A DNA stretch of 64,000 bases from Serilophus lunatus (GCA_013399895.1 VXBA01005854.1:284192-348191), one strand, 5' to 3'. Shown: positions 41,891-55,124, numbered from the stretch's first letter. The notes: a model not told the origin generated them from the sequence alone. Translations and numbers: made by a program.

Positions 41891-42867
41891 AAAGCTACAG
41901 GGATAAGAGGACAAAATTTTTCCAGTTCCTTGAATTCTCCCCATGATCTTTTTTCCTTTTCCAGCAATTAGTGTTACTATGTTCTGAATTCTGTCAGCAA
42001 TTCTTGGAAGTTATATGTAGAGTCAAGAATTTGCTCAAAACTATAACAGTGTTATCCAAGAAACATTTTTAGATCTAATTATTGCAGAAAGACAGAGACT
42101 ACTTTTCTACTGGAAAAAGTCTCTATAGTAGTAATAATAATAACAATAATAATAATCTTTTTATACACATAGTTTCTACTTCTTTTTCTAGCTTTGTACC
42201 CTCTCCCTGCTCCTGTAGATTCCAAGGCCAGTGGCTTCAGCCTGGTGGCAATGATGGGTGTTATGATGAGTGTCAGTATCTGGAGTATTTTACAGGTAGA
42301 AACACAATGTTCATGTTCATGATGCCCTCTTCCTCACTCCATGATATACCTTAGGACATTTTTAATGTTTCAGAACATGTTTTTACCCTTTCTTCTGTCT
42401 CCAATGATTTGAATTTCCATGTTACAGCCAAATTTACTGTATCCAGTGCCTTTTACCTATGTAAGACACTATTTATGTTTTCTTTGTTATCCCTGAAAGT
42501 AGTTTGGTCCAGCTCCAGATGTCCCCTTCTTTAGTTGACCACTAATGAGTTGTTCATAGCCCTGGGGCCATAAACAGCCCAGTGTCAGCCTGTGACCATT
42601 TCTTATCATCACATGTCTGCCCTCGTTTGTTCCACATTCTGCATTTCCCTTTCTTGATGGCGCTGCTATCCTACCAGTCTGGTATTTCTCTATACTACAT
42701 ATTTATGGTAGCCATAAATGGATCATTCTACATCACGCAACTACTTATTATTGTTATCTCAATATCACTATGATAATATTCTACCATGGGAAAGGAAAGT
42801 AGAATGAATTAGTAGTGTCAACCGCCACCTAGTAGATAGAAAACATAAGTTAAAGGTAACCCAAGTG

Positions 42868-42893
42868 AAAAAAAAAAAAAAAAAAAAAAAAAA
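42868..42893 (+). repeat. Poly(A) run, 26 bases
   Basis: Uninterrupted A tract followed by A/C-rich sequence. No retroposed gene was seen upstream. Confidence 0.95.
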
Positions 42894-43443
42894 CCAACAA
42901 AAAAACCCAACAAACAAATCAGAGAGGGTAAGTTTAAAACTCAGTTCTGGCCACTTGTTGTGTGGCCAGATACAAACAATGCCACATTGTATTGCAGATA
43001 TACAAGGTCACGGAGTTAAGTGCCTGTTTTGTAACTACAGTCATATCTCATGAAAGCCCACCAGAACTTATTTTCATTTTGTGTTATGGTAGTTGCTTCA
43101 GATCACTTGGCATTGTATCAAATTCCCTTCCTGAATCATCATCTGGGAAACTTTCATGGTCTGGATTTTAACAGAGCTCTTCTGATCAGTGTGCAGCGCA
43201 TCCTGCCCTAACATACCCTGTTGCTGTCCAGAGTCCTCTTCTATCTCCAATACGCAGTCTGTGAGAGACCTGCCGCCCTGCTGCTGTATCAACTGGGACT
43301 AGAAATTTGCAAGACAGATACTCCAGGCAACCTCGGGAAAGAATCAAAAAGGAACTGATGTGAGGAAGAAATAAGACAGAAAAGAGGATTAAGCAGGTTT
43401 TAGGAATGGGATAGTGGGAAGAACAGGGAATGGCAAGAGTCTG

Positions 43444-43506
43444 AGCTCTCAGGAGAGGAGCAAGAAAGCAGGAAATCAAGCTCTCAGGAGATGAGCAAGA
43501 AAGCAG
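43444..43506. repeat. Two-copy imperfect tandem repeat, period 35 bp
   Basis: AGCTCTCAGGAGAGGAGCAA at 43444 recurs as AGCTCTCAGGAGATGAGCAA at 43479, each followed by GAAAGCAG. One mismatch was seen across the 28-bp core. Confidence 0.85.
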
Positions 43507-45001
43507 CTTTGTTGCGTGCAAGGCAGAGAATTCACAAATGTGGAATTAGCAGCATGTTCATCTTCAGCTTCACAAACCTCATCACTGTGAGAAGTATAGC
43601 GTTAATTCAAATGCAAGATGCCTAACAGTCTTCATGAAATTTCTAGATGAAATTCATGATATATCACCTAAACTAACAGCAACAAGCTCTACAGACCCAC
43701 TCAAGGGCTGAAAATTAATAATTTCTTCTGGCTAGCACTAAACCTCCCTTTATATTTCTCAGCGCTGATGACTTTACAAATTGTATTTACTTTCGATCTT
43801 AAAACAGTTAGGCAGTAATAATTCTAATCTAAATTTACAAGGATCAAGAATCTATTTACAGAAAATATTCTATGAGTATTTTAAAAACCATTCATAGTTT
43901 ACAATGGTCCGATGAATGCAACAAGAAGCTGCACTTGCAGACCAAAAAAAGAAGATAGACTGTTATTATGAATTTAAAATATTGATATAAATATTGCTAT
44001 AAATGTTGATATAAATTCATTAATCTAGCATCATCTAGAAAAGTGATTGTAATATTTTTGTTATAAAGTCTAGCTATAGCAAGAGTTTTACAGTTTCTAA
44101 AGTCAGATATCTAAAAGTGAAACAGTAATTCTTTAATTTACTTTGAAAACTATTTTTATTTTCCATCAAAAAACAGCTGAAATGTGCAAGGACTTATCTG
44201 CCTTTAAAAGTCACTTTGAGCAACAGCAGTAATCCCTTCTTAGGTGGAGAACACTGAAGCTACCTGTAAACCAAATTGCATTTTCCACAGATGACAAGGC
44301 AACTCAGTATAATGGAACCCAGGTGTTAGACTAATTTCTAATTCAACCATAAATGAAGAAAAGAGAAATATAATCCTCAATGCAAGTTGTTGTGGTATTA
44401 CAGAATCCATCATAATGAAGAAATGCCCCCACTTTACACAAAGGTTAACTGTACAAATGGTACTGCATCAACAGAAATGTTAATGAGTTTGTGTGGCAGC
44501 AGGTAAGCAAGAGCTGGCAGAAGGACGTTATTGTGACAGGCAGATAATTACAATGGAAGTCATGTCTTTGGTAATGACTAGGATTCACATCACATATCTT
44601 TTCAGTCACAATACAATTTTGCTAGCTCTGTTTATGGTAATCTATGGGATTATTTGACAGCAAGGTGACACTGTGACTTTGGAACAAATTTCTTTCATTT
44701 CACAGCACAATTACTGACATTTTGACAATTAGGTACATCACAGATGTATAATTTTGATTTTAGAAAATACACAAACATAAGGTCCACTCTTCATTAGTAC
44801 ATGAAGTTTTTTTGGTTCTTAATTTGTGTTTCATCATGCTAAATGTTTTGATCTTACTAATATGTAAGAGTTGAGAGACATTTAAAAGTTATGAGCTTTC
44901 AACCTTTCAGATGCATGATTAATAAGGAAAAAGTATGCTTTTCAGACATGTAATTGTCTTAAAGAGAAGGAAGATATATTTCCAAACAATAGTTATCTGT
45001 G

Positions 45002-46458
45002 TGTCCAGGTTTGGTGTACAAATTATTAATAAATTATGGATACAGATGTATTAAAGAAATAAGAATTTATTATATGAGGCAGAAAAAAAATTAACTTAAA
45101 AATATTAAAATACCAAAACCCCACAGAAGAAAACCCAATAACCACTTCCCAAAAACCCAAAGCAACCCATTAGACACCAATTCCACCCCACACCAGGCAA
45201 TAAACAAAACAAATGGAGAAACTTATTCCCCGTTTCAGTGTCCGAAGGTGCAGTTGATTCAAGGTAGATGGCAGGGAGGCCTTAGTGTGTGGAAGGCAAT
45301 GATGAGATGACTGCTGGAAGGCAGACGCTTGCTGTCTGCTGCTGGCTGGTCTTTGGAACACGCCACCGGAGAGAAGAGATGACCCGCAGAGCACGTGGTG
45401 AATCCCAAAACGGAGGACACTGGAAAACTCGGGCACTAAGACCAGCTCCTTCTTCAATGAACTCCTAGGTGTGAAAGAGGAAGAAACTGTGGACTTGTCT
45501 GATTATATAGTCCTCCGGCTCTCTCAGAATCTCGGCCCTGCACACCTCCCCCAGTCTACCCCAAAAAGGGACGGTCTTGCTCCTCGCCAAATTCTCATAG
45601 GTGTTTCTGGTTCCATCCCGCCCCCAGCTCTGCCCCCAGCTCCGCCTCCGGGTCCCACTGGCCAAGAACAAGGTGGTCGTCAGGGGCTGCCACCGTGCTG
45701 CCGCCCCTGGAGCCACCGAGCGCCCCCGTGGGGGGGAGCCCAGTCCAGTCGCCAGCGCCGGGGGCACCTGAGGGATCCACCTCTCCACCAGGGCTGGGCT
45801 CGCCGGGGCTCCACGTTGCCAAGGCCGGACTCCTGCTGCCGGGGCGGTGTGGCTGGGTCCTCAGAAGTGTGGCAGGCCAGGGATACCGGCCCGCACCCGT
45901 TCCAGTGTCACGGGATGACCGGGGCACCCTTGGGGAGTCCCCTGATCAGTCCGTGCCAGGGCTGCCGCCACTCCCCGCACCCCCAGACATGGACCCCGGG
46001 AACAGGACCAGGACCGTCCCTGACCCGCCAGGACCCTGCATGGCCGCACTGGCAACCCTGTGGTCCTAGCGCCCACAATGGCAGGCACGCTGTGCCGCAG
46101 GTCCCTCTGAGCTCCCTGGAACCCCCCGGGCAGCCCCGGCATACCCCGGGCAGCCGCAGCCCTCCGTGGCGCCCACCCTGCCGCTGCCGGGGGGCGCTCC
46201 GTGCACTCTGGCTGTGGGCTCTGCGCGCTGTGCCCCAGCACCAGCCGCCGGGCTCCTGGGGACCGCCCCCCAACACACACACCTCCCACTCCTCCCCCAA
46301 AAGAAGAAAACACACGGACTGAAAAACCAAAAAGATGGGGGGAGAGGAGAGGAGGGGAACGGGGGTGGGGGAAGGGAGACGGTAAAGGGAGAAAAATCTT
46401 TTATTTAAAACCAGGTTAACACAGGAAAAGTTTTCCCAGCCTCAGCTAACCCATGACA
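45002..46458 (-). mobile_element. Solo LTR of an endogenous retrovirus (1457 bp)
   Basis: Minus-sense LTR beginning TGTCATGGGTTAGC (46458 downward) and ending CCAAACCTGGACA at 45002. Flanked by exact 5-bp repeats CTGTG at 44997-45001 and 46459-46463. A very GC-rich U3 (about 46270-45600) precedes the TATA box GGACTATATAATC (near 45505) and the poly(A) signal AATAAA (plus TTTATT 45066-45071), then a short U5. No internal retroviral sequence remains, so this is a recombination-derived solo LTR. The long open frames crossing the GC-rich part on both strands are not genes. Confidence 0.92.
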
Positions 46459-46463
46459 CTGTG

Positions 46464-47139
46464 TTATAAACTCTAGTACATAACAACAACTATCTAATAT
46501 GCTTTCCAAAAGGAAATTATAACAGAAGCTACAAACTCTATCATAGTCTAGGCCAAATCCTCAGCTAAACTATTAACCTCAATCTCATAAAACAGTTACA
46601 AATAGGAAAATATTCAGGAGAATAATCAAATCTGTGTCACTTGTTTTTCCCTTTATGGAAGGAATGTGAAATAACAGGAAGAGGACAACACTGACAACAA
46701 AGGTGGTTAATACCTCCTCAAGTTCCACCATATCCTTGGTCCATGGCAATAAGTAGGGTCCCACTGTGAGCATTTCATTGTAAGTCCAGAGACTACAGCA
46801 CCCTATTAGTACTTGCTTGTAAGTAAGAAGTGTTCTACATTCACAAGTGATAAAAGGTATGCTTTGGCAAGCAGAAAGCAGTTTTCTCTTTGAAATTATT
46901 CAAGAAATGCTTTGTGCTGTTACAACCTGCACCGCAAGGCAGCAGTAACTTTTGTGTTTTTGCTAATAAATCCCTTGGAATGAATTAAAGTAAATCATGG
47001 TGATCAGTGTTTATAGAGATATATAAATGGTTTATTTTTAGAACAATTTGATTGCAAAGGAAAATAGATATGTAGCCATTGTTGTTATTATCTATAGCAA
47101 TATAAAAGCATAAAGATAGCACCCAACAAAATGCGCAAG
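46464..47139. other. Intergenic, nothing recognised
   Basis: AT-rich sequence between a solo LTR and the polypurine tract. Confidence 0.6.
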
Positions 47140-47466
47140 GGAAAGAGAGGAAGGCAGGAAGGAAGGCAGGAAGGAAGAAAAGAAAAGAAAAGAAAAGAAA
47201 AGAAAAGAAAAGAAAAGAAAAGAAAAGAAAAGAAAAGAAAAGAAAAGAAAAGAAAAGAGAAGAGAAGAGAAGAGAAGAGAAGAGAAGAGAAGAGAAGAGA
47301 AGAGAAGAGAAGAGAAGAGAAGAGAAGAGAAGAGAAAAGAAAAGAAAAGAAAAGAAAAGAAAAGAAAAGAAAAGAAAAGAAAAGAAAAGAAAAGAAAAGA
47401 AAAGAAAAGAAAAGAAAAGAAAAGAAAAGAAAAGAAAAGAAAAGAAAAGAAAAGAAAAGAAGAAAA
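47140..47466 (+). repeat. Long polypurine microsatellite (GAAAA)n / (GAGAA)n
   Basis: An almost pure purine strand of about 330 bp. GGAAGGCAGGAAGG units come first, then (GAAAA)n, an inner (GAGAA)n block at about 47256-47335, then (GAAAA)n again to about 47460. Open frames through it (Phe/Leu/Ser on minus, Lys/Arg/Glu on plus) are translation artefacts of the repeat. Confidence 0.98.
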
Positions 47467-48043
47467 GCATCGGACACACACAGAGGGGCACACAGAGAAT
47501 TGCCGCTGGTTTCCCTTAGATAAATATCACACACATAGAGAAGCATCACATACTGTCCCCCTGGCCTCCACAAAGTTAATAGTTTGTGGGCTATGGCCTC
47601 CTCCCCTTAGCCTTTATCTTCTCTCTCCTGGCTTCTTTGAACAGTTTGCTGTAGGAGCAGTGTTTTAAGGCACTTAAAAAAGTCCGGTTTCTCAGGTGTG
47701 CAAACAAAGTTTGGCTTGTGGGATGCAATGTGGCTTAGTTACCTAAAGTACTTTTTATTTCTTCAGTTCTTTACATAGCTGACCTAATTTTACAAAACTG
47801 CCTCACTTAAAATTTCTCTTTCTTCATAAAATTCTCTCTTCACAAATACAGCATGATAAATATTAAATTTGGTGGGGGGGGGAGAAAAAAGGGAGAATAC
47901 AAGAAGGAGTATGAATATATCAGAAGCAGAACCTTCTTTAGAAGGCAATTTTTAGAATTACATTGCTTTATTATAAGCATGGCTCTTCCCCTACTAGTGA
48001 TTCTCCCTTTCTGCCCTTGGTGTAGATTTTACAATTTAAAGTT
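47467..48043. other. Intergenic, nothing recognised
   Basis: AT-rich. A G run (GGTGGGGGGGGGAG) lies near 47870. Confidence 0.6.
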
Positions 48044-48048
48044 ATGTA

Positions 48049-48656
48049 TGTCCTAGTTTTAAAACAAGGTATTCTGAAAGGGCGAGGCTCAGTGTAGTAG
48101 AAGCCCCTCCCTTGTAATCTGTTGTTTAAATTTGAAATCAAAAGGGGCTGGACAGAAATGTAGAAAAAGAATGTAACAAATCTTTCCTTAGAAAAATGGA
48201 ACCGACTGAAACATACAATGACACAAAATAACCAAAACGAGACCCACACAAGGAAAAACGATCCCTTTCCGGTATGTTCTTGGGGGTAGTTGTGACTGCG
48301 CTGCAGCGGAGGCGCTCCAGGGTGGCCTGCGGGCAGTGGGAGGGTAGCCGAGGACAGCTAGTCCAGTCCTGCAGGAAACGGGGAACAACAGCGGGGGTAG
48401 GGAAGGGGGAACAGGCAGGTGCTGCGCCACTGTAGACTCAACCAACCTCCCTGGCTTATAGCTGAGCGATATGAGAAGCTCCTATCCAGCACTGAGAGCA
48501 CAGGAGGAGTGGGAAAAAGATGTGGGGGTGCGGGAGGACAGGGCGGAGAGGAGGCAGATTATCTCCCTCTCTCTTTAGCAGGGTCTTTTCTAACTCATCC
48601 CTTCAAAGTGGTGTTGCTGCGATAGAGAAATTAAATAAGAGTTTAACACTATAACA
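48049..48656. mobile_element. Solo LTR (608 bp) with 5-bp target duplication
   Basis: Starts TGTCCTAGTTTTAAAACAAG and ends GTTTAACACTATAACA, giving the canonical TG...CA termini. Exact 5-bp repeats ATGTA flank it at 48044-48048 and 48657-48661. The inner part is GC-richer than the surroundings. Sense strand is undecided: by analogy with the neighbouring LTR at 45002 it may be minus, but no unambiguous TATA/poly(A) pair was read. Confidence 0.85.
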
Positions 48657-48661
48657 ATGTA

Positions 48662-51600
48662 TCTGCCTTCTTTGTAACTCTGAATCTGTGTGAAATTTTA
48701 ATTATTTTAAGATACAGGATCTAAGAATTAACCAACAGTACTAAGGAACAACAGTCACTCTTACTCTGCATCATTCAGTCCATTGAACTTAGGTGTAAAA
48801 TTTATACTGAAATTAGATTTTAAAAAGTTGGCTTATATAACTTATTTACAGTCATGATGTGGAAAAAACCAATCTGCTATCAGCATCGTATTTTTTTCTA
48901 CTTCTGCTCAGAAATTTATGACTTGAATGAACAAAATCTAAGGCTTTGATAGGGTGAGAATGCTGCTAAGATTTGCTAGAGCGGTTACATTTTTCTCTCT
49001 CCAAGGAGACAAGTCGTAGTCATACTGATCTTACATTTATAGAGTGGTTTTCATGCCAAAGAATGCCCAAATGCTTTAAAACTTGACAAATTGCATACAT
49101 GAATCTTGCTGTTCACCACTGAATTTCAGCAGCCTCTGTCATGAAAGGTTTTTAACAACATACAGTAAAGTCTAGTTCACTCTAGGACAAGATACGACTA
49201 CTATAAAGCGGGAAGTCTCAGCAGGCAGACAATAACACTTCAAATGGAAATGCAAAGAGACCACTGAAGTTAACATACTACTTAAGAAGTGTGTCGCATC
49301 AATTTAATGACCTTCCTTTTGTGTTTTCAGAGGACCATACATCCAATAACTCACTGAGCAAGTTCAAGTGCACTTCATACACTTAGAGCACTGTTCTCCA
49401 AGGCACTGAGTACTATGGTTCACAAGGCAACAAATGGTAAGTCTGTAAAACTGGCACAAATAAATGTAAGTAAGTTCTTAAGTGCTTTTCTAATCAGAAC
49501 TTCCAGAACTGCATAAAAGAGACTGTGTACCTTGAAGCCTGACATTCACATCTTGAAAGCAGAGATGTTTCTTTCCTGAAGGAGAGAAACAGAAGCAGTG
49601 AAAATGCTTGATATTTTTCACTGGCAGTGCTTAAAAGGGCAGAAACAATTTCTCTCAAAATCCTTTCTCTCACTCCTTCCTTTAGAATTTGCTTTATGAG
49701 GTTACAGCGGAAGAGGACGAGGGTTCACTTTTAAACAAACAGATAAATAAAACCTAAAACATATCAGAAGAAATTTTGAGAAAACCTAGTTCCCTAAAAC
49801 ACTTTTACACAGCTCTTAACCTAACTGTAGAGATGCTGGTTTCTATAGATGTTTCCAGTGCTGCAGTGAAAATTGCACAAGAGGGAGGTTTTCCCTAAAA
49901 AGGAGTTTAGGAATTTCTCAGGTAGACCCAAACGTGCCTGAAGATTGATACTTGCTGCAGGCACTGCTGCTGAAGGTGCATGGGGACAGAGAGAGCAGAG
50001 AGCACTCTGATGAGACTCTCAGGACATAAGATGCATGTCCAAGAGTCTTGAAGAAGCAAGAAGGAGAGTCATCATGGGCAAGGGAAATTTCAAATAGGAA
50101 AATCCTGGTGTTTCCCTATTTTCCATCCACAGGTTCTTCAGTCATCCTTGGACAACATGGGACCGTCTGTTCTCAGACATCCAACCTCTGGAACCACGTC
50201 TGTTTCCTTTTACATTGGCATTTGGATTAGAGTTAGATTGCCTACACTAAACATGTTATGAAGAATGACAGTTATGTGTCTCAAAAAGCATCGACAAAGG
50301 CCAACATGGCAAGAGAAAAGCAATCTAAACTCACAATACTTTCTAAAGTGGAATCTAAAAGAAATATTAAATAAAAAAAGTTTTAACTTTTTTTTTTTTC
50401 TTTTCACAAGTTAAGGCACACTCTGTAATACCATAGCACTGCATATGCATTAGGTGCCTTACTTCATGATGATATATGCAGTGTTCAAGTTACATGCCTG
50501 GCATCACTGGATGGGGTTAGTGGATTTCTAGAAAATATCTTCAGAAAAGTGTATTTTCTCCGTGAGATGACTACTCAAAAAGGACTGTGAACAGTATGCT
50601 TTCTGAAAACTTAACTGCATCAAGGAGTTAATTATCCAGGCTTCATTTACTGAATGCAAGAAGGTTTCCTGAGCCCATATATCTGAAATACAGAGTATCT
50701 CTTCCTCTCTGAGCAGAAGTATGAGGAGTTTTGAACCTAGATTTCCTACCCCCTGGGGAGTGTTAGGTCAGAGAATTGGTATTGTAAAGAGAAGGAAGGG
50801 GATACCTTTGGTAACTTTTCTTTGCATGGAGTAAGTAAAAGAGTTGGCACAATATCCAGTCTTCTTCAGTTAGTGGCTGGCAGGCAAATTTACTCTTTTG
50901 GAAGCATCCAAAGAGTAGGAAAGGATTATTATATTAAAGCTGTCCTTTCAAGCCTGCTCTTACCCAGCAGTCAGAAAAACGCATCAAGATGGAAATGTGT
51001 ACCTGCTGACCTTCTTTTCTTGTATTCCCAGTCCTACAGGTAATTAGTCTCCTACTTCTTGTACCAGATCTAAAGCAGAAAGTGTGAAACCTGAGAGTAA
51101 TAAATATTCTGTGATTCCCAGAAATGCTTTAGTTCCCATGAATGAATATTCAGCCCTGCCAGAAATTCAACTCAGTATCAGCACGAGCTCTGAAAGGTAA
51201 TCCCCATCCCCTGCCATGGTTCCATTGGTAAAGAAACATATTCCTCAGAGGTTCCCAAATGTATTCCAGTAAAGTGTCAAATCAAGACCCTAAAGCCTGG
51301 TAAGCCATCAACATTTTAGCATGGATGCAGGGAGTGTGAGGGCAGCTGAAGAACAGAGGACAGTAGCAGGAGCTGGGGTGCAAGAGAAGTAGAGGAGACA
51401 CAGCCAAGATGCATACACGTATCTCAGTTTATTCATGAGCATATGACCAGAGGTAAGAAGAAAGCTCCATAAAAATAGCACTGGAGAAAGGGGATTCAAA
51501 TCCTCATTCACAATCTGCTCCTGGGAACTTCCAGCTTGAGACTCCGGTCTCATCAGATCAGATTGAAGCTCTCAGAGTAAAGTCCACTGCTGTGGCATTA

Positions 51601-53364
51601 GGACATGGAAATTGAAAGGGGACACTGGGAAGGAATACCCCTCATTCTCACACACATAACATAGCAGATTGGTTCCCTAGACAGAATTTCATTTACTGTC
51701 TCCCCGGTGTGTGTTGGACATGCACAGTAGGAGAAAAAGTAAATAAGTAATAATGAAAGGAAAACAAGAAATGGTGAACACACATGCATGGGAGGAATTT
51801 GAGCAGGAAAAGGGGACAAGTGTAATGTGTTCATTAAAAATTAACTCTCTTGAACAAGGAGAAAACAGCAAGACCAAAAATGGAGATGAAGGAAAATTAT
51901 TCAACTGTGAAACACTTTGGAGCAAGGGAAAGATGTCTACTGAGAGCTCCACTTTGCACTTGGAAGGAGGGAGGGAAACTGACCAAAGTGACTGGATTCC
52001 AGAGGCTTCCCGCTGCCTCTGGAGCCATCACGCTGCCCAGCTGTTACGCAGTCCTGCCTCGTTTACAGACTTTTCCCCAGCTGACGTCTGAGTGGAGAAC
52101 ATGACCAGCAAGCACTTCAAAACGTTTTGCTTAGTGTTTAGTAGAACAGGGGCTGAAACAAAGAACTCACTTTATATATTGGTTTCTTACCCACTAGCAC
52201 ATACAATCCTTTGTGGATGCCCTTCTCCATTTTCTTTTTTTCATTTTCTTTTCAAGGCAAGGGAGAGTAATGGTTTCATTCTCTCCCAAACTCCAGATTA
52301 ATTTTTCATGATCCATTAAAGAGCTACAACAAAACCCCTGACCCCTATTGAATAAAAGGATGCAAATCTTTGCTTTTTAGTTATCTTTTTAATCAGGCTT
52401 ACAGGTAGGCTAAAGGATGAATGTTTGTTAGTTATTTGGGTTATTTTTACAGTGAATAATAACCTCCTGGTGCTGAATTCTTCAAATCTAGCAAGACATA
52501 AGAATCCCTGACCATGCCCTGAAAACTTCTGAACTCTTCATTATTTCAGAGTTGGATTTTTCTGCTTATTGATGATTTTTATTGTTTTCACCTATAATTG
52601 CTACTGTCTCTAAAACAGTTTTTAAAAACTACAGTCAATACACAAAGGTTCATGTAATTCACATGATTCTGATTACTGATGACGGGTCTTTACAGTGTGA
52701 CATTTTGGTCTGCCACACATATGCCAGCATTTATTTAACTGACCCTCTGAACACAATCACACTTTAAAACACCACAGATGGCAAAAGTATTTCCATATAT
52801 GTTTTGAGGTGGTCTTCTGAAGGAAGTAAATATTCTGCAGAAGCAGAAAAAAAGGAAATGGAAATATTTTTTAACTTCTAAACTCTTTGAATATTAAAGT
52901 CATGCAAATTTGATTAAAACAGAGATTATAAACCAAGACTGGACTGCACACTGAAGGACAGGTCTGTATAATCCGCAAGTGGCTTTCCATAGGAGCATGC
53001 TCTTCCACAGTCCTTTAGCTCCCTCTGCTGCTTAATCGATTCCCATATTATTCATATTTGCATGGAGCTTTCAGTCATTATTTTAACATGTTTTGATGAG
53101 AAAAAATAGTATGTATTAACATTGCAAAGCAATGAAAGGATTGCTTGAATTGATAAACAGTGCATGCAGAGTTCCATGTAACTGAAGTTCCATATATTGC
53201 CCCTCCTTTCCTCAGGGAATGACAGGAAGACATCAGACTGCCCTGATACTGGTGAGTTGCAGTGCATATATTCTGGCATTAGAATTTGACTTGGTGGAAC
53301 TGGAATGTATCTGTTGCCTAAGATGACATTTTTTGTTTATGTAATTTTACTTCATAGAAATTAT
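48662..53364. other. AT-rich intergenic sequence, 4.7 kb
   Basis: No gene, RNA or repeat family recognised. Frames up to 112 codons (51753-52091 plus) show no domain. Confidence 0.6.
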
Positions 53365-53590
53365 TTCATAGAATCAAAGAATCATTTAAGTTGGAAAGGT
53401 CATTGAGTGCAACTGTTAACCTAACAATGTCAGGTCCACCACTAAACTGTTATTACTTTCAGACATAGTGACTCAACCATTGCCCTGGGCAGCCTATTCC
53501 AAAGGTTGACCACCCTTTCCATGAAGAAATTTTTCCTAGTACCCAATCTAGACTTCTCCTGGAACAACTTGAGGTCATTTACTCTTGTCC

Positions 53591-53980
53591 TGTTCTTATT
53601 TGGAAGAAGAGGCCAACACTCACCTCACTAGAATCTCCTTTCAGGTAGTTGTAGAGAGTGATAGCATCTCTCACTCCCTTGAGCCCCCTTTTCTTCAGGC
53701 TAAACAACCCCAACTTCCTCAGCCACTCCTTGTATGACTTGTTCTCCAGATCCTTAACAAGCTCCTTCTCTGGACATGCTTCAGCTGTTCTTATTTGGAA
53801 GAAGAGGCCAACACTCACCTCACTAGAATCTCCTTTCAGGTAGTTGTAGAGAGTGATAGCATCTCTCACTCCCTTGAGCCCCCTTTTCTTCAGGCTAAAC
53901 AACCCCAACTTCCTCAGCCACTCCTTGTATGACTTGTTCTCCAGATCCTTAACAAGCTCCTTCTCTGGACATGCTTCAGC
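53591..53980. repeat. Perfect tandem duplication, 2 x 195 bp, inside CR1
   Basis: Copies at 53591-53785 and 53786-53980 read identically by eye, from TGTTCTTATTTGGAAGAAGA to GGACATGCTTCAGC. The period of 195 is a multiple of three, so a minus-strand frame runs through both. Identity implies a recent duplication or an assembly artefact. Confidence 0.92.
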
Positions 53981-55124
53981 ACCTCAATGCCTTCTTGAAG
54001 TGAGTGGCCTAAAACTAAACACAGGATTTGAGATGTGACCTCACCGGTGCTGAGTACAGGGGGATGATCACTACTTCCTTAGTCCTGCTGGATACTCTGT
54101 TTCTGATAGAGGCCAGGAAGCCAGTGGCCTTCTTGGCCATCTGGGCACACTGCTGGATCATGTTCACACAACTGTCAACCACACCCCAAGATCCTTTTCC
54201 ACTGAGGAGATTTCCAGTTACTCTGTCCCCTGACCGTAGCGCTGAATGGCTTGTTGTGACTCAAAGGCAGAACCCAGCACTCTGCCACATTGCACCTCAT
54301 ACTGTTGCCCTAAACCCATCGATGCAGCATATCTAGATCCCTCCACAGAGCCTTTCCATCCCTCAGCAGATCAACACTCTCACCCAGCCTGGTGTAATCT
54401 CTAAACTTGCTGAGGACGAACTTAATCCTCTTGTCCAGATCATTGATAAAGATATTACACAGGACTGGCTCCAATACTGAACTTTGGGGAACCCCTCTAA
54501 TGACCCACTGCCAGCTGGATGTAGCTCCATTCACCACCATTCTCTCGGTCCAGCCATCCAGCCAGTTTTTAACCCAGAGAACAGTGCACCTGTCCAAGCC
54601 ATGAGCAGCCAGTTTCTACAGGAGAACATGGTGAGGGACAGTGTCAAAGGCTTTACTTAAGTCCAGGCAGACAATAGCCTCTCCCTTATTCACTAAGCAG
54701 GTCACTTTGCCATAGATCAGGTTGGTCAAGAAGGACCTGCCTTTCATAAACCCTTCATAAACCATGCTGGCTGGGCCTGATCCCCTAGTTGTCCTGTATG
54801 TGCCACACGATGGCATTTGAGATGGTCTGCTCCATGACCTTCCCCATTACCAGAGTCAGGCAGACAGGCCTGTAGTTCTCTGGATCCTCCTCCTTATAAT
54901 TGGGCATCACATTTGCTAACTTCCAGCCAACTGTGACCTTCCCATTCGACCAGGACTGCTGGTAAATGATAGAATGTCTCAGCGAGAACTTCCACCAGCT
55001 CCCCGAGTATGTCTGGGTGAATCCCATCCGGCAGCATAGATTTGTACGTGTTTAAGTGATGCAGCAAGTCACCAATCATTTCCCTTTGGATTACAGGGAC
55101 TTCATTCTGCTCATCCCTTTATCC

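Larger units (their letters stand above)
41891..44996. other. AT-rich intergenic sequence with simple repeats
   Basis: Contains a (TAA)n-like run at 42129-42156, a 26-base A run at 42868-42893 and a two-copy 35-bp imperfect repeat near 43444-43506. The non-repetitive block at about 44470-44730, rich in TAATTA and TGACAG words, might be regulatory; unproven. Confidence 0.55.

Noticed and set aside
45471..46322. 283-codon plus-strand open frame, with 140-150-codon frames on the minus strand
   Set aside because: It lies in the GC-rich U3 of a solo LTR. Long frames occur on both strands because stop codons are rare in GC-rich DNA. Pro/Gly/Arg-rich, no domain.
46985..47573. Phe/Leu/Ser-rich and Lys/Arg/Glu-rich frames of 130-168 codons
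   Set aside because: Pure translation of the polypurine pentamer repeat.
54310..55079. Reverse-transcriptase-like minus-strand frames as a possible host gene
   Set aside because: They are broken CR1 ORF2 pieces in a single decayed LINE copy.
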